Of a stretch of 5,717 nucleotides of DNA, positions 1-5,717 are shown one piece after another (within the stretch, counting starts at the first letter, position 1; every line of letters begins with the position of its first letter). Source of the DNA: an uncultured Selenomonadaceae bacterium (GTDB lineage Bacteria; Bacillota; Negativicutes; Selenomonadales; Selenomonadaceae); NCBI GenBank assembly GCA_905236255.1, contig CAJOPK010000065.1, positions 1-5,717 on the forward strand, written 5' to 3'. Position numbers and translations under genes: made by a program. Under the pieces are notes generated by a model. It was not told the origin of the DNA and did not search any database. It was given only the letters and a program-made list of their open reading frames with translations.

Positions 1-616
1 CATAAAGATTGGCGACTGTGTAAGAAGTTTTATAAGTTTTTACTTCAGGATTTTTTTCGGCGGCGATTAAAATATTTTTATCGTCCGCGCAGTCAACAGT
101 TTCAGACTTCGAGATAATTTTATTTTTTTCTTCGTCGAAAGTTGAACTGTACAAAACCAGCCACTTGCAAGCACGCTCCTGTTGCCAATATGAAAAAAGT
201 TGTCCGCCGTCTTCGTTCAAATTTTTCAGTTCTTTGTAATATTCATTGCCGGAAGTTTTGCACTCGATAATGCAATAAGTTTTATTTTCCGAATCCGAAA
301 TACAAATGTCAGCCCTGCCGCTTTTTGAATCGTGCCCCAACTGCCAAGCCTTTTCAAGAGTAATATCTTCAGGCTTATAACCCTTATCGAGCAGACGATT
401 TACACATTCAAAGACGACCAAATTTTCCTTGTGCGATTTGTCAATGATACTGTTTCTGTCGTGATTTTTAACCTGCATCGGATAGAAAAGTTTCTTTGTA
501 TTCAGATCCGCTTTCATCAAAATATCTTCGGCAAAATTTTTTTCGTAAATGCCGGCGGAAATTTCGATAAAATTCATGATCTTCAGCACATCGACAAAAT
601 TTTTTTCGGTAAGCAA
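1..616 (-). CDS. Restriction-modification type protein, N-terminal PD-(D/E)XK (HsdR_N-like) nuclease domain, partial at left edge
   Basis: Seen: an open frame of 205 codons on the minus strand with no stop before the window edge, beginning LTEKNFVDVLKIMNF after the start residue. Nuclease motifs are visible in order: FECVNRLL (69-76, with E70 as a possible helix-A acid), GRAD (D103), IECK (E118, K120) and QLFSY (139-143), which fits the QxxxY motif of RecB-like and HsdR nucleases. Known: this layout matches the HsdR_N-type domain that opens many large N-6 DNA methylase or type I restriction proteins, where DNA cleavage and adenine methylation can sit in one chain. Inferred: the missing C-terminal part carries a methyltransferase or helicase domain. 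The start is TTG at 614-616: an in-frame TGA lies 18 bases upstream, no ATG or GTG lies between, and GGAGGG precedes it. The first internal ATG is codon 14. trpS lies 117 bp upstream on the same strand behind a terminator, so the gene is probably transcribed separately, though no clear promoter is visible. Alternative: the R subunit of a type I system. Confidence 0.75.
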   Translation of the reverse strand, partial: MLTEKNFVDVLKIMNFIEISAGIYEKNFAEDILMKADLNTKKLFYPMQVKNHDRNSIIDKSHKENLVVFECVNRLLDKGYKPEDITLEKAWQLGHDSKSGRADICISDSENKTYCIIECKTSGNEYYKELKNLNEDGGQLFSYWQQERACKWLVLYSSTFDEEKNKIISKSETVDCADDKNILIAAEKNPEVKTYKTSYTVANLY

Positions 617-623
617 GAAAAAT

Positions 624-629
624 CCCTCC
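624..629 (-). promoter_or_regulatory. Strong Shine-Dalgarno site that fixes the TTG start
   Basis: The minus strand reads GGAGGG seven bases before TTG at 616-614. This near-consensus site, with no ATG or GTG downstream of the in-frame TGA, is the main reason for choosing the TTG start of the nuclease-domain gene. Confidence 0.75.
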
Positions 630-660
630 GTTCAAAAACTCCGTAAAATATTTATGGCAG

Positions 661-697
661 AAAAAAAATCCGTTCCGTTAGCGGGATCGGATTTTTT
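661..697 (-). terminator. Rho-independent terminator downstream of trpS
   Basis: Bases 663-672 pair with 688-697 over 10 bp (six A-T pairs, then T-A, C-G, C-G, G-C). After one T-T mismatch (673/687), three more pairs follow (674-676 with 684-686), closing a 7-base loop. On the minus strand the hairpin ends in eight T (668-661), as expected for an intrinsic terminator 37 bases past the trpS stop. The plus strand also has a T6 run, but no plus-strand gene ends here. Confidence 0.8.
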
Positions 698-733
698 CAC
701 AAACAATTTTTACACTTTGAATTTTTGTCCGGA

Positions 734-1750
734 TTATCCGAAATAATCGATCTGCATTGCGTGTTTTACCCGGCGCAAAACTTCCGAAGCCTTTGCACGG
801 GCTTTTTTCGTACCGACCTGCAAAATATTCATTACTTCTTCCGGACGATTTTCGTATTCGGCACGGCGTTTGCGAATCGGATTTAAAGTATCTTCCAAAA
901 TTTCCTTCAGATAATTTTTGACCTTGACATCGCCCAAGCCGCCGCGTTGATAATGTTCCTTCATTTCGTCAAGAGTTGCCGTATCTTCACAGAAAGCGTC
1001 AAGATAAGTGAACACGGCATTTCCTTCCAAATGTCCGGGATCGCTTACTTTCAAATGTTGCGGGTCTGTATACATTTCTTTGACTTTGGCGGCAACGGTC
1101 GCAGTGTCGTCACTCAAATAAATGCAGTTGCCCAAAGTCTTGCTCATTTTTGCCTTGCCGTCAATTCCCGGAAGTCTTTGACAGGTTTTGTTTTGCGGCA
1201 GATAAATTTCCGGCTCGATCAAAACATTTCCGCCGTAAAGGTCGTTCATCTTCCGGACAATTTCGCGTGTCTGTTCAAGCATGGGTGCCTGATCCTCACC
1301 GACCGGAACAAGGTTTGCGTCAAAGGCGGTAATATCCGCCGCCTGACTTACCGGATAACACAAAAATCCGGCGGGAATACTGGTTTCAAAACCCTTCTGC
1401 GCGATTTCGTTTTTGACAGTCGGATTTCTTTCAAGTCTGGAAACCGTGACAATATTCATGTAATAAGCGGTAAGTTCAAAGAGTTCCGGAATTTGAGATT
1501 GAATAAAAATCGTTGCCTTTTCCGGATCAAGACCGACGCTCAAATAATCAAGTGCGACGTTTAAAATATTTTCGCGGACTTTCGCCGGAGTCCCGGCATG
1601 ATCCGTAAGTGCCTGGGCATCGGCAATCATTATGAAAATTTCGTCAAACTCTCCGGAATTTTGGAGTTTTACGCGCTCGCGCAGACTTCCGACGTAATGC
1701 CCCAAATGCAATTTTCCGGTGGGTCTGTCGCCCGTCAAAATTATTTTCAT
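734..1750 (-). CDS. trpS: Tryptophan--tRNA ligase (TrpRS)
   Basis: This class I aminoacyl-tRNA synthetase attaches tryptophan to tRNA-Trp in the cytoplasm, using ATP. Seen: 338 residues, a normal full length for bacterial TrpRS. The N-terminus carries TGDRPTGKLHLGHYVGSL, with the HIGH-type signature as HLGH at 15-18. NPTVKNE lies at 109-115, the tryptophan-pocket segment YPVSQAADI at 132-140, VPVGEDQ at 148-154, and the KMSKS loop as KMSKT at 201-205, followed by LGN. The C-terminal anticodon-binding helices contain YQRGGLGDVK. The TGDRPTG form is the subtype I know from streptococci and other Bacillota, rather than the SGIQPTG type. ATG at 1748-1750 is preceded by GGAAAGG (1759-1765) eight bases away. 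The gene has its own promoter and a long leader, and ends at a terminator, so it looks monocistronic. KMSKT in place of KMSKS is a mild substitution and should not abolish activity. Confidence 0.97.
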   Translation of the reverse strand: MKIILTGDRPTGKLHLGHYVGSLRERVKLQNSGEFDEIFIMIADAQALTDHAGTPAKVRENILNVALDYLSVGLDPEKATIFIQSQIPELFELTAYYMNIVTVSRLERNPTVKNEIAQKGFETSIPAGFLCYPVSQAADITAFDANLVPVGEDQAPMLEQTREIVRKMNDLYGGNVLIEPEIYLPQNKTCQRLPGIDGKAKMSKTLGNCIYLSDDTATVAAKVKEMYTDPQHLKVSDPGHLEGNAVFTYLDAFCEDTATLDEMKEHYQRGGLGDVKVKNYLKEILEDTLNPIRKRRAEYENRPEEVMNILQVGTKKARAKASEVLRRVKHAMQIDYFG

Positions 1751-1932
1751 CGAATCAACCTTTCCGTAAGTAAAATTTTCTTATAAAAGCAGCGTGACGC
1801 TGCACCCTGTTTCGCGAATTATTTTTCAAAAGACCGGAGTTTTTTGCCGTGAATCAAAATTCTTCCGCTTCATCAAGCAAAGCCCCGATACTCGTTTCCC
1901 AATAAAAAGGCACATTATGCCGAACGGCGGCA
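1751..1932 (-). other. Long trpS 5' leader (untranslated region)
   Basis: Counting from the predicted start point about 7 bases after the -10 box, the trpS message would carry a leader of about 180 nt. It contains small potential hairpins: GGCA/TGCC followed by TTTTTATT around 1900-1923, GCTT/AAGC around 1868-1879, and a GC-rich hairpin at 1789-1803. Many Bacillota synthetase genes are preceded by a T-box leader, but the conserved T-box sequence (AGGGTGGNACCGCG) is absent. Only AGGGTG occurs, just before the GC-rich hairpin. No run of Trp codons was found in a leader peptide. The leader is inferred from promoter position, and any regulatory role is unproven. Confidence 0.45.
1785..1803 (-). 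terminator. Terminator-like hairpin (possible attenuator) in the trpS leader
   Basis: GCAGCGT and ACGCTGC form a perfect inverted repeat around a single base (1789-1795, 1796, 1797-1803). As RNA this gives a 6-bp GC-rich stem with a 3-nt loop. On the minus strand it is followed at once by TTTTAT. It lies between the trpS promoter and the start codon, so it could stop part of the transcripts before trpS or end a short leader RNA. The stem is short, the T-run is only four bases, and no clear competing antiterminator was found. Confidence 0.4.
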
Positions 1933-1938
1933 AGGCGG

Positions 1939-1967
1939 ATTATAGCATTTTGGAAAAAATTTTTCAA
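1939..1967 (-). promoter_or_regulatory. Predicted sigma-70/SigA promoter of trpS
   Basis: The minus strand has TTGAAA (-35, 1962-1967), a 17-bp spacer and a perfect TATAAT (-10, 1939-1944). TGC before the -10 gives an extended -10 (TGnTATAAT). Transcription should start near 1932 and run toward trpS. Just upstream of the -35 lies a short inverted repeat, GTTTG-T-CAAAC (1969-1979), of unknown significance. Confidence 0.75.
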
Positions 1968-2038
1968 CGTTTGTCAAACCGGCAACACGGGTTCTTCCAC
2001 ATTGAGATAAAATATTTTTAAAACATCGGAAAATCGAC

Positions 2039-2068
2039 TTGCATTACAGGCGGCATTGATAATAAAAT
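2039..2068 (+). promoter_or_regulatory. Candidate promoter of the hybrid kinase gene
   Basis: TTGCAT (2039-2044), an 18-bp spacer and TAAAAT (2063-2068) form a plausible but imperfect SigA-type promoter about 57 bases before the chosen start codon. The surroundings are AT-rich, so chance matches are likely. The rest of the 1751-2124 intergenic region shows no other element I can support for the plus strand. Confidence 0.35.
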
Positions 2069-2111
2069 TAAGCAAAATCGTTGAAGAAAAAAATACATCA
2101 TGACATTTAAG

Positions 2112-2116
2112 GGTGA
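2112..2116 (+). promoter_or_regulatory. Shine-Dalgarno site deciding the kinase start
   Basis: GGTGA (2112-2116, within TAAGGGTGA) matches the 3' part of the ribosome-binding consensus and lies eight bases before ATG at 2125. An in-frame GTG at 2113 would overlap this site and has no ribosome-binding sequence at a normal distance, so ATG 2125 is preferred. Confidence 0.55.
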
Positions 2117-2124
2117 AACGGAAA

Positions 2125-4890
2125 ATGGACTTTACAAAAAAAAACGAAGATACAAAAAATAAAACCGATCTTGATATGGATATCGGTTTCGGATTGACGG
2201 CGCGCATTTTGATTGAATTCTTATTGGTAACCGCCGTTGTCACGGCACTTTCTTTGGCGGCTTATTGTCATGTAAGAACCATGCTGAATAAAACTTTGGA
2301 AGAATCCGTTGCCGGAAGTACGCGCACGATTGCATTTGAATTGAAAAAGCAATTCAACTTGGAACTCGATGCTCTGCGGCAAAGGGCAAAATTCGTCGAA
2401 CTGAATTATCGACGTTCGCCCATGCCTTTGGTTTCTTTGAACGAAGTGAACGGAATGAGAACGGGAGTAATGGGACCGGGCGGCGAAACGGTGATGGGAG
2501 CAGCTCCGCCCGAAGAAATTGTTTGGGCCTCTCAACAGGTATATTCCGGCAAACCCGTTATCAGATATATCAAAAATGTCGGGCTGGTGTTTTCCGTCCC
2601 CATAAAAATTGACGGTAAAGATTGCGTAATGTACAACTGTTACAATGATTTTGCCGTTCGCAGAAGATTCAATACCATAAGCTACAACGGCGACGGCACG
2701 GTAATTTTGCTCAACAATTACCGGGATTGGACGGTTTTGGCCGACGGATTGAGTTTGATAAATACTCACCCGGATATGAATGCCGGCTGGGAGGCACTCG
2801 GCAAAAAAATCGGCGCAATTAACGGCGACAATACGGACGAAATGTATTCGGATTACGGAGCCTTATATTATGAATTTCACGGAGTCGGTTACTTTATTTA
2901 CGGTGCAGTGGTTTCAAAAGAACATCACTTCTTTATTTCCGGTTATGTCCCTTGGACATCGGTCGCGGTCGGTTTTCAGACAATGTATGTCGGTATGTTG
3001 ATTGTGTTCGGTTTGATTGCGCTGGTTTTGATAATGGTTGCCCGGACAATGTTTAAAAATCGCGAAAACAAACAACTTCGTCACGAAAAACTTTTGGCAC
3101 TTCAAGCAAGCCGGATGAAAAGCGATTTTCTTTCAAACATGAGTCATGAAATTCGCACTCCGATTAACGCAATTTTGGGAATGGACGAAATGATTTTGCG
3201 CGAATCGAAAGACGAAAATATTTTGGAATATGCCGAAAATCTGCAGCACGCCGGAAACAGTCTTTTGAGTATTGTAAACGACATTTTGGATTTTTCAAAA
3301 ATTGAAGCCGGCAAAATGGAGATTATCAACGTCGAATACGGGCTCGGTTCTCTTTTGAATGACCTTGTAAACATGATTCAACCGCGTGCCGACAAGAAAG
3401 GTTTAAAACTTATCGCGAAAGCCGATCCGAATTTGCCTTCCGTTCTTTACGGCGACGAAATAAGGATTAAACAGATTATCACAAACATTTTGACAAATGC
3501 CGTCAAATATACGGAACACGGCACGGTCACTTTGACGGTTGATTTTGAAAAGCGCGACGAAAATTCAATTTGGCTGAAAGTAAATGTTTCGGATACCGGA
3601 ATCGGAATCAAGGAAGAGGACATCGAAAAACTTTTCCACGCTTTTGAACGAATTGAAGAAAAGCGAAATCGTACGATCGAAGGCACCGGACTCGGCATGA
3701 ACATTACGCAACAGCTTTTGAGTTTAATGGAAAGCCGGCTTGAAGTTTCCAGCGTTTACGGGGAAGGTTCGCAATTCGGATTTAAAATCGCGCAGAAAAT
3801 AGTAAATTCGGATCCGCTCGGAGATTTTACCGAATCATTTAAACATACGCGCCGCAGCGAATATCATGAAAAATTTATCGCGCCGAACGCAAAAATTTTG
3901 GTCGTTGACGATACCGTAATGAATTTGACGGTCGTCAAAGGTCTTTTGAAACGGACGCAAATTCAAATTGACACGGCGGAAAGCGGTTACGAAACTTTAA
4001 AATTGGTCAAGGAAAACCGGTACGATTTAATTTTTCTCGATCATCGTATGCCCGGTATGGACGGAATTGAAACTTTGCAAAAAATGCAGACTCTTGCCGG
4101 GAACAAATGCAAAAATACGCCGGTAATTTCCCTGACGGCAAATGCCATAAGCGGGGCGCGGGAGCAATATATTGCCGCCGGTTTTAAAGATTATTTGACC
4201 AAGCCGATAAATTCCGCCGCTCTTGAAAATCTCATAATCAAATATCTGCCGCCGGAACTCGTCACATTTTCCGAAAACACTTCCGAAGAAATTCCTGAAG
4301 AAAATTCCGCTTTGCCGGATTGGCTGAAAAATCTTGAAGGTATTGACACAAATTCCGGCATCGAACACTGCGGAGGTATCGATTCCTATCTTGACGCGCT
4401 CAAGGTTTTTGCGGAGGCGGTAAATTCCGGAGCGGACGAAATTCAAAAATACTTTGATTCCGCCGATTGGAAAAATTACACGACAAAAGTTCACGCATTA
4501 AAATCAACGGCGCGGGTTATCGGTGCGGAAGAACTTTCGGAACGCGCAAAAAGATTGGAAGATGCCGGAAATTCCGGATATGTTGACGAAATAAAAAAAG
4601 ATACGCCGGAACTTTTGAAACTTTATCGGACTTACGCCGAAAAACTTTCTCCTCTCGTCAAAGATAATTCGGACGACGAAAACAAGCCTTTGATTGAACC
4701 GGACGCGCTTGCGGAGGCTTATGAAACTTTGCGGGAAGTTTCGGCAAGTTTCGATTACGACACTTTGACATTTGTCCTTCAATCTTTGGAAGATTACAGA
4801 TTGCCGGACGAAGAAAAGAAAAAATTCAAGTCGTTGAAGGACGCGGCGGCAAAACTTGATTGGGATAAAATCAAAGAATTGACCGCTTGA
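2125..4890 (+). CDS. Membrane hybrid sensor histidine kinase (sensor-HisKA-HATPase-REC-HPt)
   Basis: Numbering is from ATG 2125 (921 residues; GTG 2113 would add four). Seen: a charged N-terminus, then a membrane segment at about 27-48. An extracytoplasmic region of about 235 residues (49-282) follows, whose pattern suggests a double PAS-like (dCache-type) sensor, and then a second membrane segment at about 283-307. A short helical linker without an obvious HAMP leads to HisKA (SHEIRTPINAILG, phospho-acceptor H341). The HATPase shows an N-box (TNAVKYT, N458), G1 DTGIGI (490-495) and G2 GTGLGMNI (520-527). A receiver domain has D595/D596, phospho-acceptor D639 (FLDHRMPGMDG), T671 and K693. An HPt domain has HALKS with H790. 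A charged tail of about 75 residues ends the protein. All key residues are present, so a full internal His-Asp-His phosphorelay is expected. Known: such kinases pass phosphate to a separate regulator, and none is encoded here. The ligand is unknown. The gene appears monocistronic, divergent from trpS, and ends just before a bidirectional terminator. Confidence 0.93.
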   Translation: MDFTKKNEDTKNKTDLDMDIGFGLTARILIEFLLVTAVVTALSLAAYCHVRTMLNKTLEESVAGSTRTIAFELKKQFNLELDALRQRAKFVELNYRRSPMPLVSLNEVNGMRTGVMGPGGETVMGAAPPEEIVWASQQVYSGKPVIRYIKNVGLVFSVPIKIDGKDCVMYNCYNDFAVRRRFNTISYNGDGTVILLNNYRDWTVLADGLSLINTHPDMNAGWEALGKKIGAINGDNTDEMYSDYGALYYEFHGVGYFIYGAVVSKEHHFFISGYVPWTSVAVGFQTMYVGMLIVFGLIALVLIMVARTMFKNRENKQLRHEKLLALQASRMKSDFLSNMSHEIRTPINAILGMDEMILRESKDENILEYAENLQHAGNSLLSIVNDILDFSKIEAGKMEIINVEYGLGSLLNDLVNMIQPRADKKGLKLIAKADPNLPSVLYGDEIRIKQIITNILTNAVKYTEHGTVTLTVDFEKRDENSIWLKVNVSDTGIGIKEEDIEKLFHAFERIEEKRNRTIEGTGLGMNITQQLLSLMESRLEVSSVYGEGSQFGFKIAQKIVNSDPLGDFTESFKHTRRSEYHEKFIAPNAKILVVDDTVMNLTVVKGLLKRTQIQIDTAESGYETLKLVKENRYDLIFLDHRMPGMDGIETLQKMQTLAGNKCKNTPVISLTANAISGAREQYIAAGFKDYLTKPINSAALENLIIKYLPPELVTFSENTSEEIPEENSALPDWLKNLEGIDTNSGIEHCGGIDSYLDALKVFAEAVNSGADEIQKYFDSADWKNYTTKVHALKSTARVIGAEELSERAKRLEDAGNSGYVDEIKKDTPELLKLYRTYAEKLSPLVKDNSDDENKPLIEPDALAEAYETLREVSASFDYDTLTFVLQSLEDYRLPDEEKKKFKSLKDAAAKLDWDKIKELTA

Positions 4891-4903
4891 AAAATTTCCA
4901 CAC

Positions 4904-4936
4904 AAAAAAACCCGTTTTTCTCCGGAACGGGTTTTT
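4904..4936. terminator. Bidirectional intrinsic terminator between convergent genes
   Basis: AAAAACCCGTT (4906-4916) pairs perfectly with AACGGGTTTTT (4926-4936), giving an 11-bp stem and a 9-base loop. The plus strand ends in T5 (4932-4936), the minus strand in T7 (4910-4904). It lies 13 bases after the kinase stop and 17 bases after the CheB-like gene stop, so it can end both converging transcripts. Confidence 0.9.
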
Positions 4937-4953
4937 GATTTACAAAGAAATTT

Positions 4954-5544
4954 TCAAGATCGTTTGTTGATTTCGCTCATAATGGCAAGTGCCATATTGT
5001 CAATCGGAACCTGTCTGTCAACCGCCCCGCACTCGAAAGCGGATTTCGGCATACCGTAGACTACGGAAGTTGCTTCGTCCTGTCCCAAAGTCGGGGAACC
5101 TTTTTTTTTCATTTCAAGAAGTCCCGCCGCGCCGTCATGACCTATCCCGGTCAAAATCACACCCAGCGCGGCATCTCCCACAAGTTTGGCGACCGTTTTA
5201 AAAAGTACGTCTACCGCAGGTCTGCATGAATGAACGGGCGGAGCCATAAAACAACGTATTTTCAGTCGGTCTGTATGTTTGACAAGTTCCATGTGAAGTC
5301 CGCCGGGCGCAACATATGCATAATTCGGATAAATAAATTCGCCGTGTTCGCCTTCCTTGACGGTAATTTTGCTTTCGTGATTCATGCGCTCGGCAAACAT
5401 TTTTGAAAATCCCGCCGGGATATGCTGAACAATCACAATCGGCGGAAGGGGCGGCTCCAATTTCGGCAGAACCCTTGCCAATGCCTCCGTACCGCCCGTC
5501 GAAGAGCCTATTGCTATTAAACTTATTTTGCCCACCGAAATCAT
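4954..5544 (-). CDS. Stand-alone CheB-type protein-glutamate methylesterase (no receiver domain)
   Basis: CheB enzymes hydrolyse glutamyl methyl esters, and can deamidate glutamines, on chemoreceptors during adaptation. Seen: 196 residues, matching the catalytic domain alone. The catalytic triad is S15 in IGSSTGGTEAL, H41 in VQHIPAGF and D137 in LTGIGHDGAAGL. Other family blocks are FAERMN, YVAPGGLHM, CRPAVDVLF and a C-terminal GQDEATSVVYGMPKSA. The N-terminal CheY-like receiver that inhibits and switches classical CheB is missing, and only 23 bp separate the start from the upstream gene, so no degraded receiver is hidden there. ATG at 5542-5544 follows AAGGA five bases upstream. The gene is probably co-transcribed with the PIN-TRAM gene. 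No cheA, cheW, cheR or receptor gene is in the window, so the in vivo substrate and control are unknown. I leave the symbol empty because its role as the main chemotaxis CheB is uncertain. Confidence 0.88.
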   Translation of the reverse strand: MISVGKISLIAIGSSTGGTEALARVLPKLEPPLPPIVIVQHIPAGFSKMFAERMNHESKITVKEGEHGEFIYPNYAYVAPGGLHMELVKHTDRLKIRCFMAPPVHSCRPAVDVLFKTVAKLVGDAALGVILTGIGHDGAAGLLEMKKKGSPTLGQDEATSVVYGMPKSAFECGAVDRQVPIDNMALAIMSEINKRS

Positions 5545-5567
5545 CTTCTTCCTTCAAAAAATTTTAA

Positions 5568-5717
5568 TTAACGCGGTTTTGCAAAAATCATTCTGCCTGC
5601 CGAAGTTTGAAGTGCCGAAGTTACTTCGACCGAAATTGTACGACTTAAGAATTTGTGACCGTTTTCAATTACAATCATCGTGCCGTCCTCAAGATAGGCA
5701 ACGCCCTGACCGGGCTC
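5568..5717 (-). CDS. PIN-TRAM domain protein (YacL-like), C-terminal end, partial at right edge
   Basis: Seen: 49 codons and a TAA stop (5568-5570), entering from the right edge in frame. The residues PGQGVAYLEDGTMIVIENG, followed later by VTSALQTSAGRMIFAKP, match the C-terminal TRAM portion of the YacL family. Known: members have N-terminal membrane helices, a PIN nuclease-like domain and a C-terminal TRAM domain thought to bind nucleic acid; the exact role is poorly defined. In many Bacillota the gene lies next to isoprenoid (ispD/ispF) or tRNA-synthetase genes. Here the next gene downstream on the same strand is the CheB-like methylesterase, 23 bp away. The PIN domain and start lie outside the window. 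Confidence 0.85.
   Translation of the reverse strand, partial: EPGQGVAYLEDGTMIVIENGHKFLSRTISVEVTSALQTSAGRMIFAKPR

Noticed and set aside
332..646. Plus-strand open frame of 104 codons
   Set aside because: It lies antisense to the nuclease-domain gene, whose minus-strand frame has clear family motifs and a strong ribosome-binding site. The plus-strand product has no recognisable features.
947..1564. Plus-strand open frame of 205 codons inside trpS
   Set aside because: It is antisense to the highly conserved trpS coding sequence. Its product resembles no family and is explained by codon bias on the opposite strand.
1826..1915. Minus-strand 29-codon open frame in the trpS leader (MCLFIGKRVSG...), considered as a leader peptide
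   Set aside because: There is no ribosome-binding site before its ATG and it has no tryptophan codons, so it does not fit a Trp attenuation peptide.
1785..1932. Canonical T-box riboswitch upstream of trpS
   Set aside because: The conserved AGGGTGGNACCGCG core is absent. AGGGTG next to a hairpin is too little to call a T-box.
1794..2021. Plus-strand open frame of 75 codons (GTG start) in the intergenic region
   Set aside because: It starts inside the GC-rich hairpin, has no ribosome-binding site and runs across the trpS promoter and leader. It is best explained as non-coding.
734..5544. Frequent TTCCGG/TCCGGA hexamers, considered as DNA-uptake or other short repeats
   Set aside because: They occur mostly inside coding regions on both strands, consistent with frequent GGA/CCG-type codons. 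No clustering, fixed flanks or intergenic hairpin arrangement was seen.
5198..5557. Minus-strand open frame of 119 codons overlapping the CheB-like gene in another frame
   Set aside because: The CheB frame carries the full catalytic triad and family blocks. The overlapping product is low-quality sequence with no family resemblance.

Overview
The window is AT-rich bacterial DNA with poly-A/T-flanked intrinsic terminators, Shine-Dalgarno sites and a TTG start. It carries a TrpRS of the TGDRPTGKLHLGHYVGSL type, a PIN-TRAM (YacL-like) protein end and a large hybrid sensor kinase of a style common in anaerobic Bacillota. This suggests a Clostridia- or Negativicutes-like Bacillota, but the genus cannot be read from the sequence. 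No mobile element, tRNA, rRNA or CRISPR array was seen.

Layout from left to right. (1) Positions 1-616, minus strand: the N-terminal 205 codons of a restriction-modification type protein with a PD-(D/E)XK (HsdR_N-like) nuclease domain. It starts at TTG behind a strong GGAGGG site and runs off the left edge. (2) An intrinsic terminator at 661-697 separates it from trpS. (3) 734-1750, minus: complete trpS. (4) 1751-2124: a 374-base divergent intergenic region. It holds an extended -10 promoter for trpS (TTGAAA, 17 bp, TATAAT), a roughly 180-nt trpS leader ending in a small GC-rich hairpin plus T-run, and a weaker candidate promoter for the gene on the plus strand. (5) 2125-4890, plus: a membrane-bound hybrid histidine kinase (periplasmic sensor, HisKA, HATPase, REC, HPt and a C-terminal extension). 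(6) 4904-4936: a perfect 11-bp hairpin that can terminate both converging genes. (7) 4954-5544, minus: a stand-alone CheB-type methylesterase domain without a receiver domain. (8) 5568-5717, minus: the last 49 codons of a PIN-TRAM (YacL-like) protein, 23 bp upstream of the CheB gene and probably co-transcribed with it.

Functionally this is mostly housekeeping and signalling. TrpRS charges tRNA-Trp. The hybrid kinase carries a complete internal phosphorelay (His, Asp, His) but has no output regulator in the window. The CheB-like enzyme lacks the receiver that normally controls it and is not in a chemotaxis operon here. The points most worth following up are the partial restriction-type gene at the left edge, the orphan CheB downstream of the PIN-TRAM gene, and the structured trpS leader. 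I see no convincing evidence for a wholly new system within the window.
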